DNA from: Sipunculus nudus
Lineage: Eukaryota > Annelida > Sipuncula > Golfingiida > Sipunculidae
Reading direction: 5' to 3'
Assembly: GCA_026874595.1 (NCBI GenBank)
Contig: CM049310.1
Coordinates: 19,322,058 to 19,386,057 of the forward strand
Length of the DNA stretch: 64,000 nucleotides
The notes beneath the pieces are model-generated. The model worked only from the letters and a program-made list of their open reading frames with translations. It was not told where the DNA came from and did no database searches. This document shows, in pieces, positions 1-11,317 of this stretch. A program made the translations under genes and the position numbers. Positions within the stretch are counted from its first letter, which is position 1. Each line of letters begins with the position of its first letter.

Positions 1-2013
1 AATATCTCTGAAAATTACAGATCACAGATTTGATCCTGAAGCCAGAATAACCACCACAGGCCAACATCCCATGGTGATCGGAAATTCTAACAATCTACTT
101 CCGAAATAATCTACTCAGTCAGCCTGTGTGCTCAATAATAAGGACTATTTCTGGTCAAAGATCATTTTCTCAACTGTAGACATAACTATATTTATCCAAG
201 GTAGACACAATAAATGGTTAATGGAGTTACATATAAACTAATAGAGTTGTATACAAAGATTGCATTAGAAGGAATAGGAAAATAATTAGGATAACAAGAA
301 TATAAGGAGACTGTGACTGCAAGTATTCAAGACCAGTTTGTCGGCATATGCGGGAGCCATTGACCTATACTTTGAAAACAAAAATTATTGTATTATGTAA
401 ATGGTGAGAATAAATGACAACAATGATTAAAGACCCACATAAAAACAATTAATCCAAGATCCAATTTTATTTTGAAACTTGTCTACCAGAACTTATTTTT
501 CCTGCCAGGGGGCTTGTCCATTGTTAACCAGTTGATGCAAGAAATTTTTGCTCCTAACAGCTCCAAAGAGGCTTGAGGTTTAATTAGTTTAAGAGATATA
601 TAAAAAGTTACCCAACTTCTCAGATTTGGCTCCTAGCTAGCTCAATCCAGGGAAATTACTGGTACATTAATGCAATATTCTAATGGTCACTTGCTTGAGT
701 TTCCTTGCCTGTCCTAACTTCACTAAGTACCTTTGAGTTGATAGAATGAGCAATAAAACACTGTCTTTCTTGAGGTAAGATGCTTACCTCAATACCATTC
801 ATTCCACTGAGATAAAGGGATTTAAAAATTCTGAATCAGCCAAAGGCAATTCATCTAGGTACATTACTTGGTCTTTTATTTCTACTGCAAAGAATATAAT
901 GATAAAGCACAAGAAAAGAATATAAATCCTGACTGTGCTAAAACCTCTTAAGAAGGACTAACCATTATGTGTCATGTGTTATTAATGGAACCACAAATGA
1001 GGCCAGTTTACCTTCTGTGATGGGGAGAGCAAAAGAAATCAAAGAGACCAGAAGAAAGGCAGGCAACGCTGAGCCATAACGAGGAAATGTTCCACAATAT
1101 TTACATGTGGCACTATCTTGTTTACTCAACTATTATGGCAAGGGAATCTCAAGACCAACCTGGGTGTTCAGGAAAGAAACACAATTTGACTGTAAAAATA
1201 ATGTCTGGTAGATTCTCCAATTTGACAGATGGTACATTATACAAAAATGAACATACCATTGATGTATGGTGTTTAGACTGCTGAACCATGAAAACACATC
1301 TAATCCATAAAGACACCTCTGTCTGGTGGCATACCATTTTTCGTCATTCCCTCTCTGACGGCTGCACTTAAAACTGTCAGCCTTCTTATACCTTCTTATA
1401 TGTGACAGGTGCTTTTATGACATTTAATGCAAGACTTAGCTGATAAAGTTAAAAGGACCATATCAAGACAAGTGAAAGTATTACATTTGTATTTTTCTGG
1501 TTATGGTTATTTTTCTGAAATGGTTACTGACAAGATATGTTTAATGGAAGCAGCTCCACTTGGGGGAGCATCTTCAAGTAAAACTTCTCAGAAGGACATC
1601 ACCTTTCCACTTTGCAGAGCTAGAATATGAAGAATGTCAATGTCTATTTGTGCCTTGCAACCAATAACTTAATATATTTCCTGGGAATCCACTGACCTTG
1701 TGCCTAAGTAATATATTTTATTCCTTCCATGTTAGTAGCCACTGTCACAGAAATGGAAAAACTACTTTGATGTTTACAGCATTTCTTCAACTAAATAATT
1801 ACAGAACTATCCTATCTAAAAAACAATTATGCTATTAACAAAGAACCAACTTTGAAAAAGATGTGCTTTTCAGAAATAATTTTACATTTTGAAACTACCG
1901 GATCTGATAAAATAGAAAGCAAACTTACTTCATGCTGGAAAGATAGGTGTACTCTAGTTATTGTAGTGACAATGATTTAACACTAACTCTACTTTCAATT
2001 TTGGTAGGTCTCA
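1..2013. other. Unique AT-rich DNA, no gene seen
   Basis: I find no reading frame longer than about 67 codons, no recognisable protein similarity, no tandem array and no copy of the repeat families that fill the rest of the window. It could be intergenic or intronic. The right edge is set by the first residues that match the LINE reverse transcriptase. Confidence 0.5.
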
Positions 2014-2109
2014 CTTTTAGTAAAGCGCATTGAAAAATATCTGCAGTAAATTATACAGCCTGATCAGTATGCATTTATAAAAGGTCGATATATAGGGGAA
2101 CCTATAAGA

Positions 2110-2913
2110 TTGATTTGGGATATAATGTACTATACTGCTGAAGAGAAACTCCCAGGGATTATGTTTGCAGCTGATTTAGAATCTGCTTTTGACAGTGTAG
2201 ATCATGATTTTATTTTGGCAGCTTTAAAATACTTTGGTTTCAGTCATTTATTTCTTAGATGGGTAAAAATATTACATTACGATATACAGAGTTCAGTTAT
2301 GAATAATGGATTCACAACAGGTTATTTTCAGTTGGAAAGAGGAACTAGACAGGGTGACCCACTGGCTGCATATTTATTTATAATTGTTATTGAAATATTG
2401 GCTATAATGATAAGACAAGATAAAGATATTCATGGAATACAGATTGGAAATACCACTGTCAAAATGTGTATGTTTGCAGATGACACAACTGTTTAAGTTA
2501 AGGATGTTGATTCATTGAGCAAGGTTCTTGAAGTGCTGCAAATGTTTGAATATTATTCTTCACTTAAAATGAATTGTACAAAGTCAGAGGCAACTTGTAT
2601 TGGGTCAATAAAAGATACGGTATTGGAGAATTTTAATCTGAAATGGATCAACCTTACAGTGTCAACCATGAAAATACTTCGGATTTATTTTTCATACAAT
2701 GATGATTTGGTGTACAAAAACAATTTCAAGAGGGTTGAACACAACTTAGCAACCACATTAAACATGTGGAAAAGCAGAACACTAACAATATATGGCAGAG
2801 CAGAGGTGGTACGCTCATTGGCAATTACAAAACTTCTTTATGTAACTAATATGTTAGTACCACCAAATACTACAGTAAAGAATTTAAAAAGACTACTCTG
2901 TGACTTATTTTGA
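2110..2913 (+). pseudogene. LINE reverse transcriptase palm and thumb segment
   Basis: One frame is open from 2110 to 2913 apart from a single TAA at 2494-2496, ten bases after the FADD codons. Palm A aspartate (FAADLESAF), the RQGDP turn and the FADD catalytic pair are all intact, so the polymerase active site is preserved even though the gene is broken. After the internal stop the frame continues into the thumb-like stretch with SLKMNCTKSEA and GRAEVVRSLA. One internal stop in an otherwise open domain suggests moderate age rather than deep decay. Confidence 0.88.
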
Positions 2914-3017
2914 GGGCTAAGAGGCCTAAATTAAAATATGCAACCATTATTGGATAGTATGAGAAAGGGGGGATCAATTTTCCAGACACTGAATGCAAAA
3001 TAAAGACACAAAGAATA

Positions 3018-3860
3018 GTGTGGATTAAACGCATTTTGTGTTCAGAAGAATCTGCCAGTAGTAAAATTTTGAATTTCAGATTAAGGAAGATAGGCAGATT
3101 GAACTGTATAAGAGGAAACTTTGATATGAATGTGTTACCTAAAGGATTGCCAAGATTTTATTTGAAATGTTTAGAGGAATGGGCTTCATATGTATCAGTT
3201 TTGCCTGAATCGACAGAAGATGTCATAAATCAAAGCTTGTGGAATAATCAATATATAAAGATTAATAACAGACCTCTATACAACAAACATTATGTAAGTA
3301 GCAAATTATATTATATAAAAGACCTGGTAAATTATGATGGAAAGTGGAAGCCATGGGAAAAAATACGGGAGAAGAATATATGTATGAATCACATTGATTA
3401 TATGTTTTGGATGGCATTAAAACGGGCTATTCCAAAAACTTGGAGAGACAGGTTTACAGGGTATAAACAAGTACATGATGAAGGAAGTGAAGTTGACAGT
3501 GTTGTAACTGTGAATGGTTTAGAGAAATTGGATACATTAGAAGCCAGAGATATATATAAGACTTTGGTGGAGAAAATATGGGAAACTCCTACAGCTCAGA
3601 AAGTATGGGATAACAAAAACCAAGAAAACAGTATCGAGGTGAAATGGGAACATGTTTATAGTGGAATATATAAAAGTACCTTAGACACTCATCTTAGAGA
3701 GTTTCAATATAAAATATTAAATAACTACATTCCTCTAAATGATCTGTTGTATAAGTGGAATTTAAAGGAAACCCCTCAATGTTCATTTTGTTTTGAGCAA
3801 AGAGAGAAAAAATACTACATACATTTCTTGACTGTATGGTTGCTAAGAACTTTTACCTGA
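3018..3860 (+). pseudogene. LINE ORF2 C-terminal region (longest open frame in the window)
   Basis: A 280-codon open stretch follows the reverse transcriptase in a shifted frame. It begins with a WIKRIL segment common after the thumb in L1/Tx1-type ORF2 proteins and ends with CSFC plus a downstream histidine. That is the Cys/His motif (CX2C then His) of the conserved C-terminal zinc-finger-like region, thought to help RNA or DNA binding. The frame then breaks; the continuation lies in the next frame from about 3836. Confidence 0.82.
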
Positions 3861-4148
3861 AAATAACATCCTGGTTACAGAAGTATAATGTGAATTTTCC
3901 ACCAATATCACCATCTTTAATCATATATGGCATGATACCAGTTGGTGAAGATAACATGTTAATTAACCAAATTTTGCTGCTGTACAAATATGTCTTGTAT
4001 AAAGAAAGAGAGGGCTATCATTCTGCTTTGTTTGCTGTATTTAAAAGTAAATTAATGGATAATGAAAATGTTGAAAGATACATAGCTAATAAAAAAGGAA
4101 TTCTAAATACGCATTACAAAAAATGGGGTGAATTGAAAAATATGAGTA
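3836..4148 (+). pseudogene. LINE ORF2 C-terminal tail in a third frame
   Basis: About 100 codons continue the LINE protein past the second frame change. The KEREGYHSALFAVFKSKL segment and the closing KKWGELK are typical in style of the LINE ORF2 tail, rich in Lys, Tyr and Trp. The frame stays open to a TGA at 4154-4156, but those last bases belong to the adjoining family A terminus, so the natural stop and 3' UTR are missing. Confidence 0.7.
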
Positions 4149-4328
4149 ACAAGTGACCCATGGGTCATGACGCTCAGCTGACTGGGAAGAGATTCACAAA
4201 AGGAAATTTTATCATCAGAATGGTAGATACCCATTCAACTGAAGCATCAAACAGATTAACCAACAGGCCAAGATTTAGTCTGTATTTATATATCTGAAAA
4301 ATAGAGAAAAAATGTGGAAACTTTAAAA

Positions 4329-5938
4329 ACTAGAATACAGGTAGCCGACAAGTGACTACGTGTATCTGCCAAAATCAGAGTGAAGTGAGGCATGGATTGA
4401 GTGGCAAGGGGAAACAGAGTGAGGTATGTTGCATATTAGCATGGATGTCTGCAGCCTAAATGTGTATGTAGGTTGTGCAACCTACCACAAATCCAGAAAG
4501 CTGTCCAAGTTGTATACATATGCAAAATTTTAGGCAGAAAAGTCAAACCACTACATGGATATGAGTGATTTTAGCCCACGGCAGACAAACAGACAGACGC
4601 TGTGCAAAAATGGTTGCAGTTTTGTGTATGATAAAGACCTATGTGAGATCTAAACACAAGCACAATTTTGGCCCAATCGGTCAAATGGTTCCTGAGATAT
4701 TAGTTTGGATGTGTGCAGCGTTAACTAGAATGTAGGTGGCGCCACCTGTCATAAAATCAAGAAAGCTATCCAGGATGTATAAACCTGCAAACTTTTAGGC
4801 AGTTATGTCAAACCACTACAGAGAAATGAGTGATTTTAGGCCACGGCAGACCAACAGACAGACGCTGTGCAAAATGTGCAAAAATGGTTGCAGGTGGCCC
4901 CTCCAGTTTTGTGTATGATAAAGACCTATGTGAGATCTATACACATGCAAAATTTTGGCCCAATCGTTCAAACGGTTCCTGAGATATGAGCTTGGATGTC
5001 TGCAGCATAAACTAGAATAAAGGTGGCGCCACCTGTCATAAAATCAAGAAAGCTATCCAGGATGTATAAAACTGCAAAATTTTAGGCAGATATGTCAAAC
5101 CACTGCCAAGATGTGAGTGACTTTATTGCACGGCAGACAAACAGACAGACGCTGTGCAAAAATGGTTGCAGGTGGTGCCACCAGTTTTGTGTATGATAAA
5201 GAGCTATGTGAGATCTATACACATGCAAAATTTTGGCCCGATCGGTCAAACGGTTCCCGAGATATGAGCTTGGATGTCATCAGCGTGAACGTGAATGTAG
5301 GTGGTGCCACCTGTCATAAAATCAAGAAAGCTATCCAGGATGTATAAAACTGCAAAATTTTAGGCAGATATGTCAAACCACTGCCGAGATACGAGTGACA
5401 TTATTTCATGGCAGACAAACAGACGCTGTGCAAAAATGGTTGCAGGTGGCGCCACCAGTTTAGCGTATGATAAAGAGCTATGTTAGATCTATATGCATGC
5501 ATAATTTTGGCCCGATCGGTCAAACGGTTCCAGAAATATGAGCTTGGATGTCATCAGCGTGAATGAGAATGTAGGTGGCGCCACCTGTCATAAAATCAAG
5601 AAAGCTATCCAGGATGTATACGCATGCCGAATTTCAGGTGAATTAGTCAATTCACTGCAGAGATATGAGTGATTTTAACCAAAGGCAGATGAAAAGATGG
5701 ACACTGTGCAAACATGGTTACAGGTGGCGCCACCATTTTTTGTGTATGTTATAGAGCTATCCAAGGGCTACATTTGTATAAATTTTATTTCCTGATCAGT
5801 CAAACGGTTCCCGAGATATGAGCTTGGAAAGCTGATAAAATCAAGTCCCAGAGGAGCTCTCTGGAAACAAACGCGGCAACGGCGGAGGAACCCGGTCAAA
5901 AACATAGTATCCACAAAACTTCGTTTTGGCGGGTACAA
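4329..5938 (+). mobile_element. Family B element copy 1 (nested in family A)
   Basis: It starts ACTAGAATACAGGTAG, has a small 5' stem (GTAGCCG / CGACTAC, slightly imperfect), then GTATCTGCCAAAA. It ends with a hairpin whose right arm GTTTTGGCGGGTAC is the inverse of that subterminal block. The core contains units of about 280 bp. No coding capacity is seen. The same ends recur at 13738, 16577 and 30724, so the boundaries are supported by four copies. Confidence 0.78.
4480..5800 (+). repeat. Family B tandem core, about 280-bp units made of two diverged halves
   Basis: The phrase CACCTGTCATAAAATCAAGA recurs at 4743, 5030, 5309 and 5582, giving spacings of 287, 279 and 273. Each unit is itself a diverged dimer. 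Both halves open with GGTGGCGCCACC or a variant and continue with a shared pattern (AAAGCTAT..., GCAAAATTTT, GTCAAAC, GAGATATGAG). A progenitor of about 140 bp probably duplicated, diverged, and was then amplified as a dimer. Confidence 0.85.
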
Positions 5939-7891
5939 AAATACAGGTGGCTCCACAAGTCTGCAGAAACTAATAAAAACACTTACAAACATCAATATCC
6001 ATGCAAAGAATCATGGTGATCTCTGCATTAGTTGTTCAGATACTTCAGCTTTTGTATCAAATTGTCCATTATTCTGAGGGATACTTCGGAGTCCTATAGC
6101 TTGAAGGATATGGGTAACAGAGACCTAATTTTGAGTTTCCACAGGCACTTTTCATGGGCCTTCTTGCATGACAAGAATGAAGATTCTAGGTCCAGTTGTT
6201 GCGATTTGTACCCTGTTGACAGATAACCACATCTTTAAAGGTATCAAAAAAAGAGAAAAAAAAATCGTAAAAATTTGAAAAAAATAGAGGTGGCGCACCC
6301 AGTCTGCAGAAACTAATGGAACAGGTCATGATCAATATGTAAGCCGAAAATCATGACCATCAGTGTTGTAGTTATTGAGATACTGCAGTTTTTGTATCAA
6401 ATTTTCCATTATTCTGGGGGGTAATCTGGAGCCATACAGCTTAAAGAATATGGGTAACAGAGACCTAATTTCAGGTTTCCATGGAGACTTTTCATGGGTC
6501 TCCCTGTGTGTCAAGAATAAAGATTCTAGGTCCAGTTTTAATGATTTGTGCCCTGTTAACAGATGTTCATAACTTTAAAGGTCTCAAAAATAGAGAAAAA
6601 ATTCGTAAAAAAACCCGAATAAATACAGGTGGTGCCACCAGTCTGCAGAAACTGATGAAACACTACATGATCAATATCCATGAAAACAATTATGGTGATC
6701 TCTGCATTAGTTGTTCAGATACTTCAGCTTTTGTATCAAATTTTCCATTATTCTGAGCTGTACTTTGGAGTGCCATAGCTCAAAGGATATGGGTAACAGA
6801 GACCTAATTTCAGGTGTCCATGGAGACTTATCATGGGTCTCCCTGTGTGTCAACAATGAAGATTCTAGGTCCAGTCCTTATGATTTGTACCCTGTTGACA
6901 GATAACTACATCCTGAAAGGTCTCGAAAATAGATAAAAAAAAATTGTGAAAATTTGAAAAAATACAGGTGGCACCACCAGTCTGCAGGTACTGATGAAAC
7001 ACCTCTTGATCAATATGTATGCCAAAAATCATGACCATCAGTGTTGTAGTTATTGAGATGTTGCAGTTTGTTTTTATCAAATTTTCCATTATTCTGGGGG
7101 GTTATTGGGAGCCCCCCATAGCTCAAAGGATATGGGTAACAGAGACCTTATTTCAGGTTTCCATGCAGACTTTTTATGGACCTCTCAGTGTGTCAAGAAT
7201 GAAGATTCTAGGTCCAGTCTTTATGATTTGTGCCCTGTTAACAGCTGTTCACATTTCTAAATTCGTAAAAAATCGAAAAATTCAGGTGGCGCCACCAGTC
7301 TGCAGGAAGTGATGGAACATCTCATGATCAATACGTATGCCAAAAATCATGACCATCAGTCGAGTAGTTAATGAGATATTGAAGTTTTTGTATGAAATTT
7401 TTGACTTTTCTGGGGGGTACTTTGGGGCCCCATAGCTCAAAGGATATGGGTAACAGAGATCTAATTTATGGTTTCCACGGAGACTTTTAATAGGTTTCTC
7501 AGTGTGTCGAGAATGAAGATTCTAGGTCCAGCGGTTACGATTTGTGCCACGTTAACAGATGACAGCATCTTTAAACGTCTCAAAAATAGAGAAAAAAATT
7601 TGTAAAAAATCGAAAAATACAGGTGGCGCCACCAGTCTGCAGGAAGTGATGGAACATCTCATGATCAATATGTATGCCAAAAATCATGACCATCAGTCAA
7701 GTAGTTAATGAGATATTGAAGTTTTTGTATGAAATTTTTGACTTTTCTGGGGGGTACTTTGGGGCCCCATAGCTCGAAGGATATGGGAAACAGAGACCTA
7801 ATTTCTGGTTTCCAAGGAGATATTTCATGGACCTGTCAGAATCCCAAGTTACAAGGTTCTAGGTTCAGCGGTTACGATTTGTGCCTGGTTA

Positions 7892-7894
<3 letters not shown>

Positions 7895-7926
<32 letters not shown>

Positions 7927-7940
7927 GACGACGGACAAAG
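7895..7940 (+). repeat. GACA/GACG simple tract before the family A 3' end
   Basis: ACGGACAGACAGACAGACAG-type tetranucleotide repeats precede the terminal hairpin. The same kind of tract sits just before the 3' terminus of the A/F copies ending near 10086, 26741, 30158, 41031 and 41870, so it is part of the element design rather than an independent microsatellite. Confidence 0.8.
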
Positions 7941-7951
7941 AGTGATCGCTA

Positions 7952-7982
7952 TAGCTCAGATGACTTTCAGTCAGCTGAGCTA
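7952..7982 (+). other. 3' terminal hairpin of family A
   Basis: TAGCTCAG, one unpaired A, TGACT, loop TTC, AGTCA, G, CTGAGCTA: two stem blocks of 8 and 5 pairs separated by one mismatch. In other copies the loop is TAT (10054-10084, 26709-26739, 30126-30156) with both arms unchanged, which points to selection on the stem during spread. It ends in CTAA, compatible with the CTRR ends of Helitrons, although classical Helitrons place the hairpin a few bases upstream. Confidence 0.8.
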
Positions 7983-7984
7983 AA

Positions 7985-8198
7985 AACTGAAAATTATATA
8001 TGAGTACAGTCATACTATGTATGGTCTGATCATGAGAAACATAACTTGTATCATAATGTACCTTGAACTATGTATAAGTATTTGTAATTGATTGTTTGTT
8101 TGACATTAAAAAAAAATCGCCTATGATGAAATATCAAGTGAACTTTTAAGTCAGAGAAAAAAATCCGAGGCGAAAGAGGAAGGAGAAAAAAAAAAAAA
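7985..8198. other. Short spacer between two family A-type elements
   Basis: AT-rich sequence with an A-run near 8188-8199. No gene or repeat array seen. It separates the 3' end of one A-type element from the 5' end of the next in the same orientation. Confidence 0.5.
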
Positions 8199-9165
8199 AC
8201 AAGGGACCTATGGATCACTGTGCTCAGCTGACATTAACCTTGAAGGTAAAAATCTAAAATAATATCAAATTGAGATAAAAGTGTAAGAGGAAGAGGTAAT
8301 AAAGGCCATGGTTGGTTTATATGATTGGTTTGTATTGATAAGCAAGAAATTGTTGCAAATAATTTTTTTAGACCTGACCATGTGTTTCCTAATGTTGAAA
8401 CTGAAGCATGTGAGCAGTTTGTGAACAAATGCTCTGTACAATTACCATGATCATTAGTTGGCTTTTCGATTAACTGTTGACATTTCAGTAGTTTACACAT
8501 TTGTTCAATCGAATCTTTTTTTTGTATATATATATTATTAAATATATGATTTTTTTATGAAATGTATACAGCTGAATATAACTAATTAACAACATAAAAC
8601 ATGGCAAACAAATCCTGATCTCAAATTCTGCTGATACAGGAAAATAATGAACAAATGTTTGTAATAAATTTTTTTATCACATCAATTTTTTTTTTAATTT
8701 AAGTTTATATTTCTATACATTTTCAATATAACATATATATCTGAATATAAAAGTTGATTCATAATTCTCAATTGCATCATCATAAATCTCAATCTTGTCA
8801 GATAACACCACATCATGCATACAAATGTTTATTTATTTTTTTACCACAAAAATATATCTTTTAAATCTGAAAAACAATAAATATCTAAAAAAAATACTTG
8901 ACTTAGATTTCACAATTTTTAATTGTGTCTTTATTTATCCATAATGTGCTTCATATTTTATCATAATTTAAGCATACTGATGGGTTCCATTATGACTGGT
9001 CAAATCATTTAAAAGAAAAATTACACAACATTGCATCTTCTGGATTACACCTCTAATTACTTTTTCAAGGAAAGTTTTTGCATATCAGAGTGGAAACAGC
9101 ATTACAATTTAGGAAATACAGTGAAAACAATAACAATACTGCATAACACTTGCTGGGTTGGGTTT

Positions 9166-9181
9166 GGGGGGGGGGGGGGGG
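9166..9181 (+). repeat. Homopolymer G run
   Basis: Sixteen consecutive G inside the A/F element, in a TGGGTTGGGTTT context. The sister copy near 29313 has a shorter G run at the same internal site, so this is a variable-length site that may be assembled imperfectly. Confidence 0.85.
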
Positions 9182-9349
9182 ATGGTGATTGGGGTGGTGA
9201 TATGAGAATAACTGTACACCTGTCACAGCAGGGGATCTCCCTCAGTGACTGTAACAAATCAGAAACCCTGGCATAGCTGACTTCCAGTGACCTGGAGTGG
9301 GACCCTGCATCTGTAATCTGTAATCAAAGCAAATGACTACAATAGAGCC

Positions 9350-10050
9350 TCAAGAAAAAAATCAATAACTAGCTTAATTTTCAAGCTTTTACTTCCAAAT
9401 TTCAGATTTAAACAAATTAAATATTTATGTTTACATGCTGTGAAAATTAAATCAATGGTACTTACAGGAAAAAAACGTGCCATGGTCAAAGTTGGGCAAA
9501 ATTTAAGGTACTGATTTTATTTTTATGCTAATTACTTAAAAAATTTACAAAATTCAGATCTAATTTTGGGTAAACAATTGAATCTTAATTAAACATAGTT
9601 ATATACTTGGGAAAATAGACTCTAGTTTCATAATTTTTCATGTTAAGTGAGTAAATATTTTTCCTGATTTTTTACAAAGTCCATTATGTTTGGGCCCATA
9701 ACTTAAAGAATTTATACTTAACAGACCTTATTTCTGGCATGTACATAGGAACTATATAGAAGAATATTTATGGTAAATATGAGGAAAAACAGATGAGTGG
9801 TTTTGATATTAGGCAGTCCTGAAGTGTGAAAATAGGATTTTAATAAAAAATTGAGGTTTTTCCTTAATTTCTCAAAGGAACGAAGTCGCAAAGACCCAGT
9901 TTTCGGCTTGGTAGGAGATCTTAGGGACATCTAACATTATGCTGAATTTTGGATTCCTAGGTCTTACAGTTTCAAAACGTGCCACATATACAGATGGACG
10001 GACGGACAGACGGCACGACAGACGGACGGACGACGGACAATGGACCAAGA
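9350..10050 (+). repeat. Family F core unit
   Basis: A single copy of a core unit shared with 25380-26640 (about two units), 29490-30110 and 40100-40990. Diagnostic phrases are CCATGGTCAAAGTTGGGCAA, GATCTAATTTTGGGTA, CATGTACATAGGAACTATAT and GGTTTTGATATTAGGCAGTC. It ends in ACGGACGGAC-type simple sequence. Confidence 0.75.
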
Positions 10051-10349
10051 CTATAGCTCAGATGACTTATAGTCAGCTGAGCTAAAAAAGGTCTCACTTT
10101 TTCTTGCTGTACCCTAAGCAAAAGTTTTACTTCTTCCCCTTTAATGACAGCAGCATATTCCTATTTTTATCTACTGCATTACCATTTAATACATTTTCAG
10201 TTAGAACAATTTTACATTTCTTCAACATCAAATAAGAACAAGGGTTGCATTTTCACATTGCCTCACACAGTAATGAACATTAAGTTAGTCAACAGAGCCA
10301 TTTTAATCCTTATTTGATTAAGCAGTCAACCAAAGTTTGCTGATTTCTT

Positions 10350-10850
10350 AACTTTCTTTTGAATCCTTCTTTAGTATATTATGATGGTAAAGCTACAGTG
10401 GTTAGTGGATAACTTAATCACTTTCTTGATTATATCTTAACTTTCTTTTGAATCCTTCTTTAGTATATTATGATGGTAAAGCTACAGTGGTTAGTGGATA
10501 ACTGAAGCACTTTCTTGATTATATCTTAAATTTCTTTTGAATCCTTCTTTAGTATATTATGATGGTAAAGCTACAGTGGTAGCTTGATTACTAAATCACT
10601 CTCTTGATTATATCGTAACTTTGTTTTGAATCCTTCTTTAGTATATTATGATGGTAAAGCTACAGTGGTTAGTGGATAACTGAATCACTTTCTTGATTAT
10701 ATCTTTACTTTCTTTTGAATCTTCCTTCAGTATATTATGATGGTAAAGCTACAGTGGTAGCTTGATTACTGAATCACTCTCTTGATTACATTTTTTTTTA
10801 ATCTTCCATCAGTTTATTATAATGGTAAAGCAACAGTGGTTGGTGGATAA
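10350..10850 (+). repeat. 89-bp tandem array, six units
   Basis: The phrase ATGATGGTAAAGCTACAGTG begins at 10381, 10470, 10559, 10648 and 10737, exactly 89 apart, then a diverged unit at 10819. Alternate units share variants (GGTTAGTGGATAACT versus GGTAGCTTGATTACT), so part of the array may have grown by duplicating a two-unit block. It is not related to the GGTGGCGCCACC families. Confidence 0.9.
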
Positions 10851-11317
10851 TTGAATCATCAGAGAGAGTTCTGTGGCAACAGGAGTGCCCTTGGGATGGG
10901 ATCAGATGTTGGGTGTCAGAGAGGAGTAATCGGGATGAATTGCCCCGGAGAGCAGTTGGAGGAACAAACAAAGCATTAACACTATAAAACCTGGACTTCC
11001 AATTCTTCAGGCCCTCATCAGACTGAATACAGATACAAGACAACAGGACTATTCTAGTGTACCATCCAATCAGACAAAGCAAGTCGTGTTTCTATGTAAT
11101 TTGTTAAAGGTTTTTCCGACAGTAGACTGGCATGCAGCCATCTTTGAAACAGATGCTCATCAAAGAAAGGAAAGCCCTTGTTCAAGAAGCCATCAAACTG
11201 ATGCCAAAAATTGATTCAGAATGCACTAATTAATATGTTACCATTCAAGACCTTGTGTCATTTTGAAGACTGTCATGTTGAAAATGCATCTAGTTTGATC
11301 ACAGGAGTAGAAGTCAA

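Larger units (their letters stand above)
2014..4148 (+). pseudogene. 5'-truncated LINE ORF2 relic (reverse transcriptase and C-terminal region)
   Basis: A non-LTR retrotransposon polyprotein copies its own RNA into DNA at a nicked target. Conceptual translation shows the standard order: an AFIKGRYIGE-like finger motif (about 2071-2100), palm motif A (FAADLESAFDSVDH, about 2164-2205), RQGDP (about 2347-2361), catalytic FADD (2473-2484), then the thumb and connection region and a C-terminal CSFC motif. The copy is dead: stops at 2047-2049, 2494-2496, about 2911-2913 and about 2955, one frame change near 2911-2916 and another near 3800-3836. The endonuclease and any ORF1 are absent, so it is 5' truncated as is usual for LINEs. 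The RT signature and the FQYKILNNYIPLND-type C-terminus suggest the L1/Tx1-like branch; clade assignment is an inference. Its 3' end abuts a family A element, whose first bases supply the final stop codon. Confidence 0.93.
4149..7984 (+). mobile_element. Family A element, tandem-core type, carrying a nested family B element
   Basis: The left end is ACAAGTGACCCATGGGTCAT, containing a 14-bp palindrome TGACCCATGGGTCA, followed by CGCTCAGCTGA. The right end contains TCAGCTGAGC, an inverted match to that second block, inside a 3' terminal hairpin. Between them lies a core of about 340-bp tandem units. Family B is inserted at 4329-5938, just before the first A core unit; removing it joins an A-rich run to the AAATACAGGTGG that opens the core. 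No protein is encoded, so this is a non-autonomous element. The plan resembles minisatellite-bearing Helitron-like or bivalve 'pearl'-like elements; that classification is an inference. Confidence 0.75.
5945..7984 (+). repeat. Family A tandem core, about 340-bp units
   Basis: Unit starts of the form AGGTGGCGCCACCAGTCTGC or close variants lie at 5945, 6288, 6627, 6966, 7284 and 7621, with spacings 343, 339, 339, 318 and 337. Each unit contains TATCAAATTTTCCATTATTC, GGATATGGGTAACAGAGACC and GAAGATTCTAGGTCCAG-like phrases. The last unit runs into a GACAGACAGACGGAC tract and the 3' hairpin. Open frames within are accidental and repeat with the unit. Confidence 0.88.
8199..10086 (+). mobile_element. 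Family A/F element copy 1, about 1.89 kb
   Basis: The left end is ACAAGGGACCTATGGATCAC, a mutated form of the A terminus, then GCTCAGCTGA. The right end is the TAGCTCAG...CTGAGCTA hairpin with TAT loop (10054-10084). The interior differs from the element ending at 7984: an AT-rich left half, a G-run, and a right half (family F core) containing CTTACAGGAAAAAAACGTGC, TCTGGCATGTACATAGGAAC and CTCAAAGGAACGAAG phrases. A second copy with the same order lies at 28321-30158. No coding potential is evident. Confidence 0.8.

Noticed and set aside
4743-5640. CRISPR-like array
   Set aside because: Units are about 280 bp and diverged with no short identical repeats and unique spacers. The setting is eukaryotic.
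6032-7312. A family of small secreted-like proteins encoded by repeats
   Set aside because: The recurring peptides track the 340-bp unit of family A and are broken by stops and frame changes in each unit.
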